Source of the DNA: Caballeronia glathei
Lineage (GTDB): Bacteria > Pseudomonadota > Gammaproteobacteria > Burkholderiales > Burkholderiaceae
Length of the DNA stretch: 64,000 bases
Direction of reading: 5' to 3'
NCBI RefSeq assembly: GCF_000698595.1
Contig: NZ_JFHC01000001.1
Location: 186,001 to 250,000, forward strand
The first letter of the stretch is position 1. Every line of letters starts with the position of its first letter. The translations under genes were made by a program, and so were the position numbers. Below the pieces are notes generated by a model. It was given only the letters and a program-made list of their open reading frames with translations. It had not been told where the DNA came from and did no database searches. This document shows, one piece after another, positions 37,259-46,739 of the stretch.

Positions 37259-38380
37259 TTAGAAGCGGTGACGGACACCTGTCGACACGACGACCTGATT
37301 CGACATCGGCGACCGCCTCGTGCCGTAGATCTGGGTGATGCCGTCTTCGCCCGACAATTGAACAACCCCTTCCGCATAGAGATCAGTCCGCTTCGACAAC
37401 GCATAGTCAGCCTGCAAGCCGAACTGGTTCCAGTGGCTCGAGCCGCTCGGATCTCCAGGCGTCTTGTTCAGCATCTGCGTGTACGTGTAGGCCGCGCCCA
37501 GTGCCAGCGCCGGCGTCAGGTTGTAACGCGCATTGACTTCATAGTTGTTGAAGCGCGTGGAAGCGTCACCCAGCGCGAACTGGAAGCGGCTCTGCGTGAA
37601 CACCGCGCCCACCGTCGCCGCGCCGAACGCGTAGCTGCCGCCGACACCGTACGTACGCTGGCTTTCGCTCGGAACCGCAAATCCGTTGGAGCCGAACGCG
37701 CCGTCCTGGATCGCGCCACCCGTCACGCCCGAATTGGTGCCTTGCGTTTGCAAGTATGCGGCCGCCAGTTTGATCGGACCATTCTGATAGCCGGCACCGA
37801 CGCTATACGCACGATTCGACGCGAACCCGCCCGCCTGGTTCGAGAAGCCGTACAGGCCACCGAATGTGAAACCGCCGTAGTTGGCGCTCTGGTACTTGAT
37901 CGAGTTATTGATACGGAACGAGTTGTCCGTATTGTCGTTGTCGAACGGGTGCGAGAAGTACGTGCCACCCCAGCTGCCGTTGGCCGTCAGCGGACCGATA
38001 TAGTCGACGACCGAGTCGTACTGACGACCGAGCGTCACGGTACCGAAGTTGCTCGACATACCGACGTAAGCCTGACGGCCGAACAGTCGTCCGCCCTGCG
38101 CGGACGTGCCGTCGTTGATATTGAATCCGCTCTCGACCGTGAAGATCGCTTTCATGCCGCCGCCGAGATCTTCAGCGCCGCGCAGGCCCCAGCGGCTGCC
38201 CTGGAGGTTGCCGCTCGACAAACGATACGCCGGGCCGTAGCCCTTCTCGTTATTGGCAACTTCATGGTTCACGTACGTGAGGCCGGCATCGACAATACCG
38301 TATAGCGTGACGCTGCTCTGCGCACTCGCGGCAGTCGCAAAAGAAGCGGATACGGCCGCCACAATCAGAGTCTTTTTCAT
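37259..38380 (-). CDS. Outer-membrane porin, Gram-negative trimeric type
   Basis: This 373-residue Burkholderiales porin has a 20-residue signal peptide (MKKTLIVAAVSASFATAASA). The mature start is QSSVTLYGIVDAGLTYVN, the classic opening strand of this family. It has repeated YxxGxx beta strands and the terminal GVRHRF with the C-terminal Phe required for BAM recognition. It forms a 16-strand diffusion pore. The AAAGGA ribosome binding site lies 7 bases before ATG. A long upstream region may hold regulation by osmolarity or by small RNAs, as in other porins. Substrate preference is unknown. Confidence 0.92.
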   Translation of the reverse strand: MKKTLIVAAVSASFATAASAQSSVTLYGIVDAGLTYVNHEVANNEKGYGPAYRLSSGNLQGSRWGLRGAEDLGGGMKAIFTVESGFNINDGTSAQGGRLFGRQAYVGMSSNFGTVTLGRQYDSVVDYIGPLTANGSWGGTYFSHPFDNDNTDNSFRINNSIKYQSANYGGFTFGGLYGFSNQAGGFASNRAYSVGAGYQNGPIKLAAAYLQTQGTNSGVTGGAIQDGAFGSNGFAVPSESQRTYGVGGSYAFGAATVGAVFTQSRFQFALGDASTRFNNYEVNARYNLTPALALGAAYTYTQMLNKTPGDPSGSSHWNQFGLQADYALSKRTDLYAEGVVQLSGEDGITQIYGTRRSPMSNQVVVSTGVRHRF

Positions 38381-38827
38381 GTGTGATCCTTTGAACGAGT
38401 CTCGCGACCCGATTTGGTTGCTAAGCGCGGCGCCGTTTCTCTTTCAGAGCACCGCGTCTCCGGTTTAGCCTGACACCCCTATTCGGCAGACCGAAGTTTA
38501 TGGCGTGCGGTTTTGGAGCAGTCAGCAAAGGAAGCACAAAAAGCATTTCGATTAATTCAAAAAATGCAATTTCGATACGGATAAGCGCTTTAATGCCATG
38601 GGCTTACATCTATCTCGAAAATTTATACGAACTCCGAATTAGTTTTCAGAGTTGCATCCATACGATAGTGACTCGATACAAATAAGTAAGCGCATTCGGA
38701 CAGATCCTATTCATGCGCGCATTTTTCTCGATTAGGATCGCGCACGCGTTGCGGGCTTGGCAGTTGTGCGGCTCGCGATTCCTGTCATGCGCGCTCACCC
38801 GTCAGCGCGCCACACGACCACCGGACA
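38381..38827. other. Long AT-rich divergent region between the porin and LysR genes
   Basis: About 450 bases contain no gene. The part at 38530-38700 is strongly AT-rich for this genome. On the minus strand a CTGAAA (38649-38644) and TATAAA (38627-38622) pair with a 16-base spacer gives a plausible promoter for the porin, which would leave a 5' leader of about 235 bases. LysR transcription probably starts near 38780 on the plus strand. The promoter assignment is inference. Confidence 0.4.
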
Positions 38828-39766
38828 ATGAATCATCTGCAAGCCATGCGCGTTTTCCTGAAGGTCGCCGAGGCGGGGTCGTTCGGCCGTGCAGCAGCGG
38901 GGCTCGATCTGTCCAATGCGGTGGTCACCCGCTATGTCGCCCTTCTCGAAACCCATCTCAACACCCGCCTGCTGAACCGGACTACCCGCAGCGTTTCGCT
39001 CACCGAAGCCGGCCAAACCTATGCGCAGGGATGCAAGGCGGTGCTCGAGCAAATCGAGGCGATCGAATCGGCCATCTCGAACAGTTCGATCGATCCCTCC
39101 GGCACGCTCAGAGTGGCAGCATCAGCATCGTTCTCTCTGCTCGGACTCACGCCGCTTCTGCGCGCATATCGCAAGAGTTTTCCCAACGTGAAGCTGCGGC
39201 TGACGCTGCTTCACCGGCCGGTGGATCTCGTCGAAGAGGGGTTTGATGTCGGCATCGTCGTGCCCAGGCTGGTGAACAGCGGGACGCTGATCAATCGTCC
39301 GCTGTTCACGTTGACGCCGGTCGTGGTCGCGTCTCCCGGCTACCTGGCGGAACACGGAACGCCGGCCCGTCCGGCCGCGCTCGCCCGGCACGCATTTCTC
39401 GCGCCATCGTCCGATATTCACGGGCCGACCTGGTCCTTCACGAGCGCGTCGGGCGTCAGCGAAGATGTGGCGCTCGATCCGTGCTACGCCGTCAACAACT
39501 CGCAGATGCTGCGTCAGGCGGCGCTATCCGGGATGGGCATTACCGTGCTGCCGGAAAGTCACGTTGCGGACGACATCGAGACGGGTGCGCTCATACGTCT
39601 CTTGCCGGGGTTTGCGATAAGGGACGCGGACAAGGAAGTTTCGCTGGTGTATCCCGGGCGCAGGCATGTGTCCGCTAAGACACGTTCGTTCGTTGATTTC
39701 GCGCTTGCCTATTTTCGTCACGTCCCGCCGGCGGCGGCACAGATACAGGCCGCGCCACACGCGTGA
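38828..39766 (+). CDS. LysR family transcriptional regulator
   Basis: This 312-residue LysR-type protein has an N-terminal winged helix (FLKVAEAGSFGRAAAGLDLS, about residues 10-29) followed by LETHLNTRLLNRTTRSVSLTEAG (in part), the standard dimer linker. The C-terminal PBP-like effector domain covers about residues 90-300. It is of the group close to DsdC/AaeR-like regulators with an RPVDLVEEGFDVGIVV segment. It diverges from the porin gene across a long regulatory region and may control it. The target and inducer are unknown. Confidence 0.9.
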   Translation: MNHLQAMRVFLKVAEAGSFGRAAAGLDLSNAVVTRYVALLETHLNTRLLNRTTRSVSLTEAGQTYAQGCKAVLEQIEAIESAISNSSIDPSGTLRVAASASFSLLGLTPLLRAYRKSFPNVKLRLTLLHRPVDLVEEGFDVGIVVPRLVNSGTLINRPLFTLTPVVVASPGYLAEHGTPARPAALARHAFLAPSSDIHGPTWSFTSASGVSEDVALDPCYAVNNSQMLRQAALSGMGITVLPESHVADDIETGALIRLLPGFAIRDADKEVSLVYPGRRHVSAKTRSFVDFALAYFRHVPPAAAQIQAAPHA

Positions 39767-39821
39767 TTGCCGCCGCGAAGAAAAGCGCGGCCGTAGCCGC
39801 GCTGTCGTCCATCCGTCCGAC

Positions 39822-42800
39822 CTAGGCCATCGCCGCGCACTGCCCTTCTATCCGCTCGAGCAGAATCTCGCACCGCGCGATCAACGCGACGCCGTCCCGC
39901 CGTCTGCGCGCGGCGGACTTATCGCAGAGATCGCGGCGGAACGCATCGAGTGCATCGAGCAGCGGCTTATATTGCAGTACGCTCGCCGCTCCGAACACGC
40001 GATGGTGCCATTGCCTCAACTGATCGACAGTGCCGTCTTCGAGCAATGGCCTGAGCGCCGCGAGATCATCTCGGAACGACGACACGAACGAATCCATCAG
40101 AGCCTTGACCGTCGCCTCGCTGCCCCAGAGCTGCGTCATGTAGGTGAAGTCGAGCTCGTCGTCGGAATGCGGCGTGATCGCGGCAGCGGGCCGCGTCACC
40201 GGAGCCCTCGTCGCCTCCATATCGATCGCGGGCGCCGCGTCGCCCGCCCGCCAACGGTTCAGATGTTCGCGCAGGGTTGCGAGCCGGGTCGGCTTGATAA
40301 GACAGTCGTCCATGCCGGCCTCCCGGCACATCGAAAGCTCTTCCGGTGCCGTGCTCGCGGTGATACCGAGAATCGGCAGCCGCCCGGACGCCCCCTGCTC
40401 CCCCGATCTCACGCGCCGCGCAAGCTCGTAGCCAGTCATGTTGGGCATGTGACAGTCGGTGATCAGAAAGCCGTAGCGCGTGTTCCTCAGCGCTGCGAGC
40501 GCCTCCACGCCATCCTGCACGACGTCACATGCGAAACCCAGCAACGAAAGCTGATGCCGGATCAGTTCCTGATTCACCGGATGATCCTCCGCGACGAGCA
40601 CGAGGCGGCCGGCTCGCAACGCCCTGTCGCGATCCGGCGCTTCCATCCGGGGTTCGATGCCATGCGTTGCGCGCGACACGATTTGCGGCATGCCCGTCAG
40701 CGCACCGACGCACGCGGCGCCAAGACCGCGCCACGAGATCGGATTCACGCTTACGCGGATATCGTCTTCGAGAATCCGATAGCCGGTCGGCTTCGGCTTT
40801 TCGGTCACATGGATGACGCGCAAGTCGACCGGCAAGCGTTCCTTGCGTGCGTCACTGAGAAAAACCAGATCGACGCCGTCGAACGTGTCCCGGACGTGCA
40901 GGGCCGAGTCATCGCTTGGCAACACGCGCAAAACGAGTCCCAATGCACGGCCATAGCCGACGAGCGCGCGAGCCACGCGCGCATCGTCGATCGCGACAAT
41001 CGCCTTCTTGCCGCGCAAGCCGTCGATCTGGTAGTGCGCGGCTTCGACCGACATGGTCAACTGCACGATCATGCGCGTACCGACGCCACGTTCGCTCTGC
41101 AGTTCGAGCCTGCCGCCCATCAACGCTACGAGTTTCGAACAAATCGTCAGGCCGAGGCCGGTTCCACCAAAGCGGCGGGTCGTCGACGTCTCCGCCTGCA
41201 CGAACGGCTCGAAAAGCTTCGCCTGCGCGTCCGGTGCGATGCCGATGCCCGTGTCTTCCACGCAGAGTTCGAGGACCTGCTCCGTCCCGCGATCCTCGAT
41301 CACTCGCATGCCCAGCGATACTTCACCTCTGATCGTGAACTTGATCGCGTTGCTCATCAGATTGAACATCACCTGACGCAGCCGGACGCTGTCACCCCGC
41401 ACGCTCGCCGCCACTTCGGGTGCGACGTCGACGCGAACCCGCAGACCCTTTTCGTGTGCCTGGCCGGCGAGCAAGCCGACAGCGTTGTCGACGAGTTCGC
41501 GCAGGTCTATCGCTGTCGATTCGATCGAGAGCCGGCCCGCCTCGATCTTGGAATAGTCGAGCAGGTCATCGAGGATCTGGAGCGGCGCGCTCGCCGAGTC
41601 CTGAATCATGCCGAGCATCTGCGCCTGATCCGCGCTGAGCGGCGTGTTCTCGAATACTTCGACGAGACCGAGCACACCGTTCATCGGCGTACGGATTTCG
41701 TGGCTCATCATCGCCAGGAAATCGTCCTTCGCCCGCGACGCGGCTTCCGCGGTGTCGCGTGCCCGTGCCAGCTCGTCGGCCCGCGCATGCTCGATGCTCG
41801 CGTCGGCCCAGTAGCCGCTCCACACGACAGATCCGTCGTCCTCTTCGTGTGCGACCAGATCGCAGCGTATCCAGCGCTTGCCGCCATCCACAGTCGAGCG
41901 GAATTCGATATGCACGGGTTCGAGCGTGGACGCCGATCGTTCGATCACGTCGCGCACCGCCCGCTTGTCCCCGCGATGGATGTGCGAAAGCCTGGAAAGG
42001 CGGTCACTGTCGAGCGTCGCGAGGTCCGCGCCGAACAGTTGCCGCGTGTCACCGCCGATATACGGGAAGCTGTACTCTCCGTCGGGCCCGCGCCGCAACT
42101 GAAAGACCACCGCGGGCAGCGAATGCGTGACATCGTGCAGGCGCCGCTCGTTTTCGCGTGCGCGCATTTCGGCGTCGCGGATATCCGTGATATCGATCAT
42201 CGTGCCGACGATGCCCGCCATCGATCCGTCGGCGGCGCTGAAGGTGCTCGTCCAGAAAAGTCCGTGACGCGTCTGGCCTCGCGCGTTACAAAACGCCGTC
42301 TCGACCTCCTGGCGATGCGCGCTCTGGATGCTCAACGCAGTCAGATCGTGCATCTTCGGGCTGCATTCCGGCCCCCATGGCAGGACGTCGAGCGTCGAGC
42401 GCCCGATGATATCCTCGCGCCGCACGCCGAGCGTTTGCTCGAACGCGCGATTGACAGCGACATAGCGATTGTCCAGATCCTTGACGACGAGCGGATACGG
42501 CACGACTTCCATCATCGTGCGCTGAAAGCTCAGCTGTGTGGCGAGGCGCTTTTCAGTCTCCACGCGACGGCTCATCTCGCGCTGCAGCAGCACGAACGCG
42601 CGCAGCGTCACAGCCAGCACCACGCCGATGGCAATCAGCGCGGGCAGCAGGCGAAGCGCATTCACGCTCCAGCCTCCTTGCTGTTTCGCCAACGCGGTTT
42701 GCCGGGCGAGCTTGATCTTTTGCGTTTCCGCGTCGGGCATCGCGGCGATGGCCCGGTCGATGAGCGGCGCGAGGCCGCTCAAGTCGGGCCGAAGCGCGAG

Positions 42801-44255
42801 GCCGACGCGCTCGAACTTGCCGACGGGACCAAGGATCTTCAACTGGTCGCCGTAGCGGGACGACAACGCGGCATCGACGGTGGCGAGGTCCCCGATCGCC
42901 ACATCGATGTCGCCATTCGCGACGCGCTCGAGCGCCGTCGCGAGATCCTGTACGACGACGAGCCTCATGCGCGGCGCGAGATTGGCAAGACTGCTGTCCG
43001 CAGCGAGGCGCTGGCTCACCGCAAGCCGCTGCACCGGAAGATCGTCCAGGCTTTTCGCGACGGCTTGTCCATGGCGCCCGACCATGACGAGCGGATAAGT
43101 GTCGTGGAACTCGCTCAATGCGGCACCGCCCAGCCTGGACGTGCCCTGCTCCGAGGTGACCATCGCGTCGATGTCGCCACGAGCAAACGCGTTCGAGACG
43201 GCGGTCCAATCCGCGTAAGGATGGCGTTCGAACCGCACCCCGAGCGACCTTGCAAGATAGTCCACATACGCGGCGGCAACTCCGCTCACGCGTCCCTTTG
43301 AATCCAGATAGATGAACGGCGGCCAGTTGGTGTCGAACCCGACGCGGATCGGCGGCAACGAGCGCAAATAGGCTCGCTCCTCGTCGCTCAGCAGGAGCGG
43401 CTTGTGCGAGCCGGCCGCCAGACCGTTTCGTGCTTGCGATCCGCTGCGGATCGCAGCAAGCCGCTCCGAGCCAAGCTTCAGCAACCGTTCGTTGAGGTCA
43501 TTGCGCAATGGAACGCGGGCGACGGACACGGCAAACCGCGATTCGTTCAATTCACCGCTTTGCGTCTGCACGACGGCCAGTCCAGTGAACTCGGGCGCAT
43601 CCAGCAGCCTGCTCGCGCCGGGAGCTACGCCGAAGTAGACGTCGGCCTCATGTTGCGCCACGGCACGAAGCGCATGTGCGCCGTCCCGATATACGCGGAT
43701 CTGTGCTTGCGGGAACTGCTCGCGGATGACGTGCTCCAGTGCGAAACCGTCCTCGACGGCCACGAGGACCCGGCCCGTTCCCTCTCGCGAGATCGACGCA
43801 AAGTCCTCGTTGGCGCGCGCAATCACCACCGCGCGGTCGAACGAATAGGGAACGGTAAACGTCAGGCAGCTGTCTCGGTCGGCGGTGCGCGAAACGCTCG
43901 CCACGATATCGACATCGCCCGCACAGGCGGCGGCGATCAAATCGGTCATCGTGTGATACGCGCGGGCATCGAGCCGGACACGCGGTCCAGCAAGTTCGCG
44001 AAGCACGTCGACGCTCGTTCCTGCAGGCTCGCCGTGTGACAGCATCGCGGAGGGGTCGGCCGCGTCCGCCAGGACGCCGATTGTACGCACCTGATATTGC
44101 TCGAGCGAACGCTCGGCGCTGATCGCACGAAGCGGGTCGGCATAAGCATTGACGGCAACCGACAGGAACGCAAATGACGCGAAGCAGGACGCAAGAAGAC
44201 GCACCATGCGTGAGAAGAAGGGTGTAGGGCGTGGCATGGCGGCTGCGGTTTCCAT
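39822..44255 (-). CDS. BvgS-like hybrid sensor histidine kinase with phosphorelay domains
   Basis: This 1477-residue unorthodox sensor kinase has, in order: a signal sequence (about residues 15-40); two periplasmic SBP_bac_3 domains (about 50-270 and 285-520); a transmembrane helix near 533-555; one or two PAS domains (about 575-830); HisKA with MSHEIRTPMNG (phosphorylated His near 851); an ATPase with NLMSNAIKF near 965; a degenerate receiver (about 1080-1190); a true receiver with FLITDCHMPNMTGYE (Asp near 1265) and SxK-type IKP; and an HPt domain with WHHRVFGAAS near 1417. This is the BvgS/EvgS plan. ATG 44255 lies 7 bases after the aquaporin stop; starts at 44237 and 44207 are also possible. 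The likely partners are three RcsB-like regulators upstream. Confidence 0.88.
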   Translation of the reverse strand: METAAAMPRPTPFFSRMVRLLASCFASFAFLSVAVNAYADPLRAISAERSLEQYQVRTIGVLADAADPSAMLSHGEPAGTSVDVLRELAGPRVRLDARAYHTMTDLIAAACAGDVDIVASVSRTADRDSCLTFTVPYSFDRAVVIARANEDFASISREGTGRVLVAVEDGFALEHVIREQFPQAQIRVYRDGAHALRAVAQHEADVYFGVAPGASRLLDAPEFTGLAVVQTQSGELNESRFAVSVARVPLRNDLNERLLKLGSERLAAIRSGSQARNGLAAGSHKPLLLSDEERAYLRSLPPIRVGFDTNWPPFIYLDSKGRVSGVAAAYVDYLARSLGVRFERHPYADWTAVSNAFARGDIDAMVTSEQGTSRLGGAALSEFHDTYPLVMVGRHGQAVAKSLDDLPVQRLAVSQRLAADSSLANLAPRMRLVVVQDLATALERVANGDIDVAIGDLATVDAALSSRYGDQLKILGPVGKFERVGLALRPDLSGLAPLIDRAIAAMPDAETQKIKLARQTALAKQQGGWSVNALRLLPALIAIGVVLAVTLRAFVLLQREMSRRVETEKRLATQLSFQRTMMEVVPYPLVVKDLDNRYVAVNRAFEQTLGVRREDIIGRSTLDVLPWGPECSPKMHDLTALSIQSAHRQEVETAFCNARGQTRHGLFWTSTFSAADGSMAGIVGTMIDITDIRDAEMRARENERRLHDVTHSLPAVVFQLRRGPDGEYSFPYIGGDTRQLFGADLATLDSDRLSRLSHIHRGDKRAVRDVIERSASTLEPVHIEFRSTVDGGKRWIRCDLVAHEEDDGSVVWSGYWADASIEHARADELARARDTAEAASRAKDDFLAMMSHEIRTPMNGVLGLVEVFENTPLSADQAQMLGMIQDSASAPLQILDDLLDYSKIEAGRLSIESTAIDLRELVDNAVGLLAGQAHEKGLRVRVDVAPEVAASVRGDSVRLRQVMFNLMSNAIKFTIRGEVSLGMRVIEDRGTEQVLELCVEDTGIGIAPDAQAKLFEPFVQAETSTTRRFGGTGLGLTICSKLVALMGGRLELQSERGVGTRMIVQLTMSVEAAHYQIDGLRGKKAIVAIDDARVARALVGYGRALGLVLRVLPSDDSALHVRDTFDGVDLVFLSDARKERLPVDLRVIHVTEKPKPTGYRILEDDIRVSVNPISWRGLGAACVGALTGMPQIVSRATHGIEPRMEAPDRDRALRAGRLVLVAEDHPVNQELIRHQLSLLGFACDVVQDGVEALAALRNTRYGFLITDCHMPNMTGYELARRVRSGEQGASGRLPILGITASTAPEELSMCREAGMDDCLIKPTRLATLREHLNRWRAGDAAPAIDMEATRAPVTRPAAAITPHSDDELDFTYMTQLWGSEATVKALMDSFVSSFRDDLAALRPLLEDGTVDQLRQWHHRVFGAASVLQYKPLLDALDAFRRDLCDKSAARRRRDGVALIARCEILLERIEGQCAAMA

Positions 44256-44262
44256 CCTGGCG

Positions 44263-45057
44263 CTATTGCAACAGCGTGTCGCTGATCTTCGGGTCTGCTC
44301 CGTCTTCACCATTGCAGGCGCCGAAGATCGCGGGGTAGGACAAGCCGGCGAGAAGCGCTCCGGCGAGCGGTGCCGCCCAGAAGAGCCACAAGTCGTCGAG
44401 CGCCCATCCGCCGACGACGATTGCGGGGCCGGTGGAGCGAGCGGGATTCACCGAGCCGCCGGTCACCGGTATCGTCACGATGTAGATCAGCGTGGTGGTG
44501 AGGCCGATGACGAGTGGATCGTCGAGGCGGGCGGATTTGCTTCTGGTCGCAGCAAGATTCAGCGTGACGAACGCGAAGGTCATGACCAGTTCGATCGCAA
44601 ATGCCGCACACAACTGATAGTCGCCCGGAGAATGAAGGAAATATCCGTTTGCGCCAAAGGAGGACACGGCCGTCCCGAACCCCGGTCTCCCGCTCGCGAT
44701 CAAACCCAGCAGCATCGCGCCAGCGATGGCGCCGGTCACCTGCGCGAGAATGTACGGAAGGAGATCGCGGATTGGAAAGCGGTTGGCGATCGCAAGACCG
44801 ACTGTTACCGCCGGATTGAAATGCCCGCCAGAAATCGACCGAAAAACATACGAAGCGGTCGTGACCGACAGTCCGAATGCCAGCGCTTGCTCGAGCACCC
44901 TCGCGTCGGGAGCGAATTCGACCGTGCCCAGGACGCTGACGCCGCATCCGATGAAAACGAGCCAGAAGGTTCCCGCGCATTCGGCAGTCAATCTTCTGAT
45001 CACGTTGGTTCCCGGTTCATTGGAGGCAGTCGATGCCGGTTGGGAGGCGTCAGACAC
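44263..45057 (-). CDS. Aquaporin Z-like water channel
   Basis: This 264-residue MIP-family channel carries water across the inner membrane. Both pore motifs are complete: GHFNPAVT (NPA at 81-83) and GSVNPARS (NPA at 204-206); the Arg after the second NPA is the selectivity-filter residue. Six hydrophobic helices are evident. The charged C-terminal tail (CNGEDGADPKISD) is unlike that of typical AqpZ. The gene sits between the three response regulators and the sensor kinase on the same strand, which is unusual for aquaporins. A glycerol-facilitator role is less likely because the GlpF Asp after the second NPA is absent. Confidence 0.88.
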   Translation of the reverse strand: MSDASQPASTASNEPGTNVIRRLTAECAGTFWLVFIGCGVSVLGTVEFAPDARVLEQALAFGLSVTTASYVFRSISGGHFNPAVTVGLAIANRFPIRDLLPYILAQVTGAIAGAMLLGLIASGRPGFGTAVSSFGANGYFLHSPGDYQLCAAFAIELVMTFAFVTLNLAATRSKSARLDDPLVIGLTTTLIYIVTIPVTGGSVNPARSTGPAIVVGGWALDDLWLFWAAPLAGALLAGLSYPAIFGACNGEDGADPKISDTLLQ

Positions 45058-45156
45058 TCAAGCGCGTACCGCTCAATCGGCGAGCCAAAGTCTGACGTGC
45101 GAGGAGAATGACGAATATCAGAACAATCCCAATAGCTCTGATCCAGCATTGCAATA

Positions 45157-45801
45157 TCAGGTGAGCCCGATCTGCTGCAGGTACGCGATCAGATCCCATT
45201 CCGAATCGAGTCCGAGTTTTCGCATTCCGCTGCGCTTCTGCGTGCCGATCGTCTTGCTGCTTCGCCCGAGACGGTGCGCAATGTCCTTAACCGGGATTCC
45301 GCTCGCATAAAGCTGGAAAATTTGCCACTCGCGGGCGCTCAGCACGCCGGCGCGCGCCAGCATGTCCGAGGGTGCCTCGCGCAGGAGCTCGGCTGCGCGA
45401 GTCGACACGAACCGCTCCCCGTTCAGGATGGCGGCGATGCAGTCGGTGAGCGAACCGAGTCCATCGCGCTTGTCTACGATGCCTGACACCCCGAGCTGCA
45501 GCAATCCCGCCAGCATCTGTCGATGCGCGATCATCGTGATGACGATGATGTGCGGCCTCGGCATTTGCTTCAGCAACAGTTTCAGGAACGCGATCGAGTT
45601 GCTCTCGCCGTTGATCCCGCGCATGCCGATATCGGACACGACAAAATCGCAGGGGGCACGCGAGACCAGGTCGGCGAGCGACTGCGAATCGTGCGCTGTC
45701 GCGATCACTTCGACCCGCGGATCCCGTGTGAGCCAGACGCGGATTCCCTCGACCGCGACGGGATGATCGTCGGCCACGATGATCTTGATTGTCTTGTCCA
45801 T
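45157..45801 (-). CDS. RcsB-like response regulator 1
   Basis: This 214-residue receiver-HTH protein has the acidic pair in VADDHP, phosphorylation Asp57 in VVSDIGMRG, Thr89 and Lys111 (IVDKRDG), so the receiver is complete. The LuxR-type HTH contains RSSKTIGTQKRSGMRKLG, with the KTIxxQKxxxMxKLG pattern of RcsB rather than the THLxxIxxKL pattern of NarL. An SNS-containing loop replaces the RcsB GDG segment after the phosphorylation site. The start is uncertain; ATG 45813 and 45840 are in frame. It is the third regulator in transcription order and lies 100 bases upstream of the aquaporin. Confidence 0.88.
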   Translation of the reverse strand: MDKTIKIIVADDHPVAVEGIRVWLTRDPRVEVIATAHDSQSLADLVSRAPCDFVVSDIGMRGINGESNSIAFLKLLLKQMPRPHIIVITMIAHRQMLAGLLQLGVSGIVDKRDGLGSLTDCIAAILNGERFVSTRAAELLREAPSDMLARAGVLSAREWQIFQLYASGIPVKDIAHRLGRSSKTIGTQKRSGMRKLGLDSEWDLIAYLQQIGLT

Positions 45802-45904
45802 GGTGATTGCCATTCGCCCTCGGGACCGGTGCGACCTCACGTCCTCAAAACAGCTGGCGGATGCCCGCCTTGCGGCGCGAACGCAAACGCCGTTCGCACC
45901 TTCA

Positions 45905-46582
45905 TCAGATGCGTGAGGGACGCGTCTTCACGAGACCGCTGTCGAAGGCGAACCGATACAACTCCGCGTCCGTCGACAGATCGAGCTTGCGCATCGCCGC
46001 GCATTTCTGCGCGCTGATGGTCTTGACGCTGCGCCCGAGCTCTTTCGCGATTTCGGTCACGTTGCCGCCTTTCGCGTATCGCGCAATGACATCCAGTTCA
46101 CGGCGTGTCAGCTTCTGGCGAATCAGATCCGCCCGGTTCATGGCGTTCGCATCGGCGAGAAGCGCCCGGACCGAAGGACCGAGATAGTCCTCGTGCGCCA
46201 ATACCGTGACGATCGCCACATAGATCAGCTCGAGCCGGTCCTGCTTGCTCACGACCGCGTTGGCGCCCGCTTCGAGGGCGCGAGCGATGAGATCGGGATC
46301 CGTCATCATCGATAGCACGACGATTGCCGCCTTCGGATAGGTACTGGCAATGTGCCGGATCAGATCGATGCCGTCGCCCTGCTTTCCGTCGGGCATGAAG
46401 AAATCCATCACGACGACGTCGCATTCGACGCTTGCGAGCGCTTCGGCCAGGCCTGCCGAATCAGGCGCCCGGCAAACGATCTCGATATTCGGAATGTTGG
46501 CGATCAATCTCTCGATTGCGAGTATCACCAACGGGTGATCATCGGCGATCGCCAGTCGTATTCTTTGCGTGAACGCAAGCAT
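45905..46582 (-). CDS. RcsB-like response regulator 2
   Basis: This 225-residue regulator has a receiver with IADDHP, Asp60 in VVMDFFMPDG, Ser91 and Lys113 (VVSKQDR). A GKQGDGIDLI loop follows the Asp, closely similar to the GDG loop of RcsB. The HTH region has RSVKTISAQKCAAMRKLD, again RcsB-like. The protein has about ten extra basic residues at its C-terminus (VKTRPSRI). It lies about 100 bases before regulator 1 and about 160 bases after regulator 3. Its role in a phosphorelay with the hybrid kinase is inferred from position. Confidence 0.88.
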   Translation of the reverse strand: MLAFTQRIRLAIADDHPLVILAIERLIANIPNIEIVCRAPDSAGLAEALASVECDVVVMDFFMPDGKQGDGIDLIRHIASTYPKAAIVVLSMMTDPDLIARALEAGANAVVSKQDRLELIYVAIVTVLAHEDYLGPSVRALLADANAMNRADLIRQKLTRRELDVIARYAKGGNVTEIAKELGRSVKTISAQKCAAMRKLDLSTDAELYRFAFDSGLVKTRPSRI

Positions 46583-46739
46583 TTACCCGCTCCTGTTCCG
46601 GGTTCATGTCCGGATGTTGCGTCCATCCAGCGCGGCGCAGGATTGGTTTGCCGCTGGAAAGAACGAATTTAAGCATCGGCCATCGATGCATCGCCGGACA
46701 TCGGATGCATCTCAATAGCCGGTTTTCAGCGCCGGGCAA

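Noticed and set aside
39666-43301. Open frame of about 1200 codons on the plus strand
   Set aside because: It runs opposite to the hybrid kinase, whose HisKA, receiver and HPt motifs are all intact.
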